In this document: one piece after another, positions 63,701 to 64,000 of the stretch
How the letters are laid out: every line of letters starts with the position of its first letter
Position numbering within the stretch: position 1 is the first letter of the stretch
Made by a program: the position numbers and the translations under genes
Assembly (NCBI GenBank): GCA_036583965.1
Contig: JAZBQD010000027.1
Span: 27,535,001-27,599,000, forward strand
Source of the DNA: Prunella strophiata
Lineage: Eukaryota; Chordata; Aves; Passeriformes; Prunellidae
Direction of reading: 5' to 3'
DNA length: 64,000 nucleotides
The notes under the pieces: model-generated
Seen by the model: the letters and a program-made list of their open reading frames with translations, nothing else
Database searches by the model: none
Told to the model about the DNA's origin: nothing

Positions 63701-64000
63701 CAAAGGAGTTGCTAATGCTTCAGGTTACTCCTCCTTCAAGGAATTTTTTTTTCTCTACTACACTGTTATGATTGACCTAACATGCTCACTTGCCTACAAT
63801 CCTGTTCCTACCTAAATCAACAAAGCCCAGAGGAAAAATGATTAAGCCAAATGGATAAAAAATGAGGTTAACCTTCCAGATAGATGCAATACCAGTAGTG
63901 TATATATGTAACTTCACTTGATGCTTGCCACCAAATGCTGACTTAACACACATGACTTCATGGATTACCTAATGCAGGCTTTGTTTGTGTACATCCACAA
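60761..64000 (-). other. Part of NOTCH2 intron 4
   Basis: 3.2 kb without any EGF-coding exon, so exons 1-4 are outside the window. Contains a 33-base near-perfect duplication at 61051-61120 and an AT-rich stretch at 61500-61680 with possible homeodomain and octamer-like sites (GCATGCTAAT). No other gene recognised. Confidence 0.65.
61051..61120. repeat. Two-copy direct repeat, 33 bases, period 37
   Basis: Copy one at 61051-61083 and copy two at 61088-61120 share AGTGAAGACCAAGAC and differ at two positions. A recent local duplication. Confidence 0.88.

Noticed and set aside
1..64000. CRISPR arrays, operons, ribosome binding sites, tRNA or rRNA genes
   Set aside because: The DNA is vertebrate nuclear. 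No spaced direct repeats of CRISPR type and no tRNA-like A and B boxes with cloverleaf potential were seen.

Overview
The window is vertebrate nuclear DNA, most likely from a bird. It carries most of one large multi-exon gene, NOTCH2, on the minus strand, with GC-rich exons in long AT-richer introns. Bird origin is suggested by a typical 3' end of an avian CR1 LINE at about 2489-2851, a second CR1 tail at about 28413-28467, and two LTR-like blocks. The species cannot be named from sequence alone. The identification as NOTCH2 rests on recognisable repeat-by-repeat identity to the NOTCH2 receptor and on the C-terminus MQVYA.

Layout from right to left, which is 5' to 3' of the gene. 60761-64000 is part of the intron upstream of exon 5; exons 1-4 (signal peptide, EGF1-6) lie beyond the right edge. 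29 coding exons follow (numbered by the 34-exon human gene), from exon 5 (60638-60760) to exon 34 (5662-7003), all with GT-AG borders. They encode EGF7-EGF36, three LNR modules, the heterodimerisation domain, the transmembrane segment, RAM, seven ankyrin repeats, the transactivation region and the PEST tail, about 2177 residues in this window. The 3' UTR runs to about 3290 with one AATAAA. 1-3290 is intergenic: a CR1 copy, a GC-rich stretch, and at the far left a possible TATA promoter with a short first exon of a neighbouring minus-strand gene.

Together the exons make one single-pass receptor. The EGF array binds Delta/Jagged ligands (EGF11-12 core), the LNR-HD region holds the metalloprotease site closed, gamma-secretase frees the intracellular part, RAM and ankyrin repeats bind RBPJ and Mastermind, and the PEST tail carries degrons. 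Two departures stand out. The exon for EGF21 (human exon 15) is absent between exons 14 and 16, without loss of frame. One extra base at 6405-6406 in exon 34 shifts the frame, so the conserved last 247 residues, including the degrons, are read only in another frame; this is either a sequence error or a truncating allele. I see no novel non-NOTCH2 system here; the remaining candidates are regulatory or repeat-derived.
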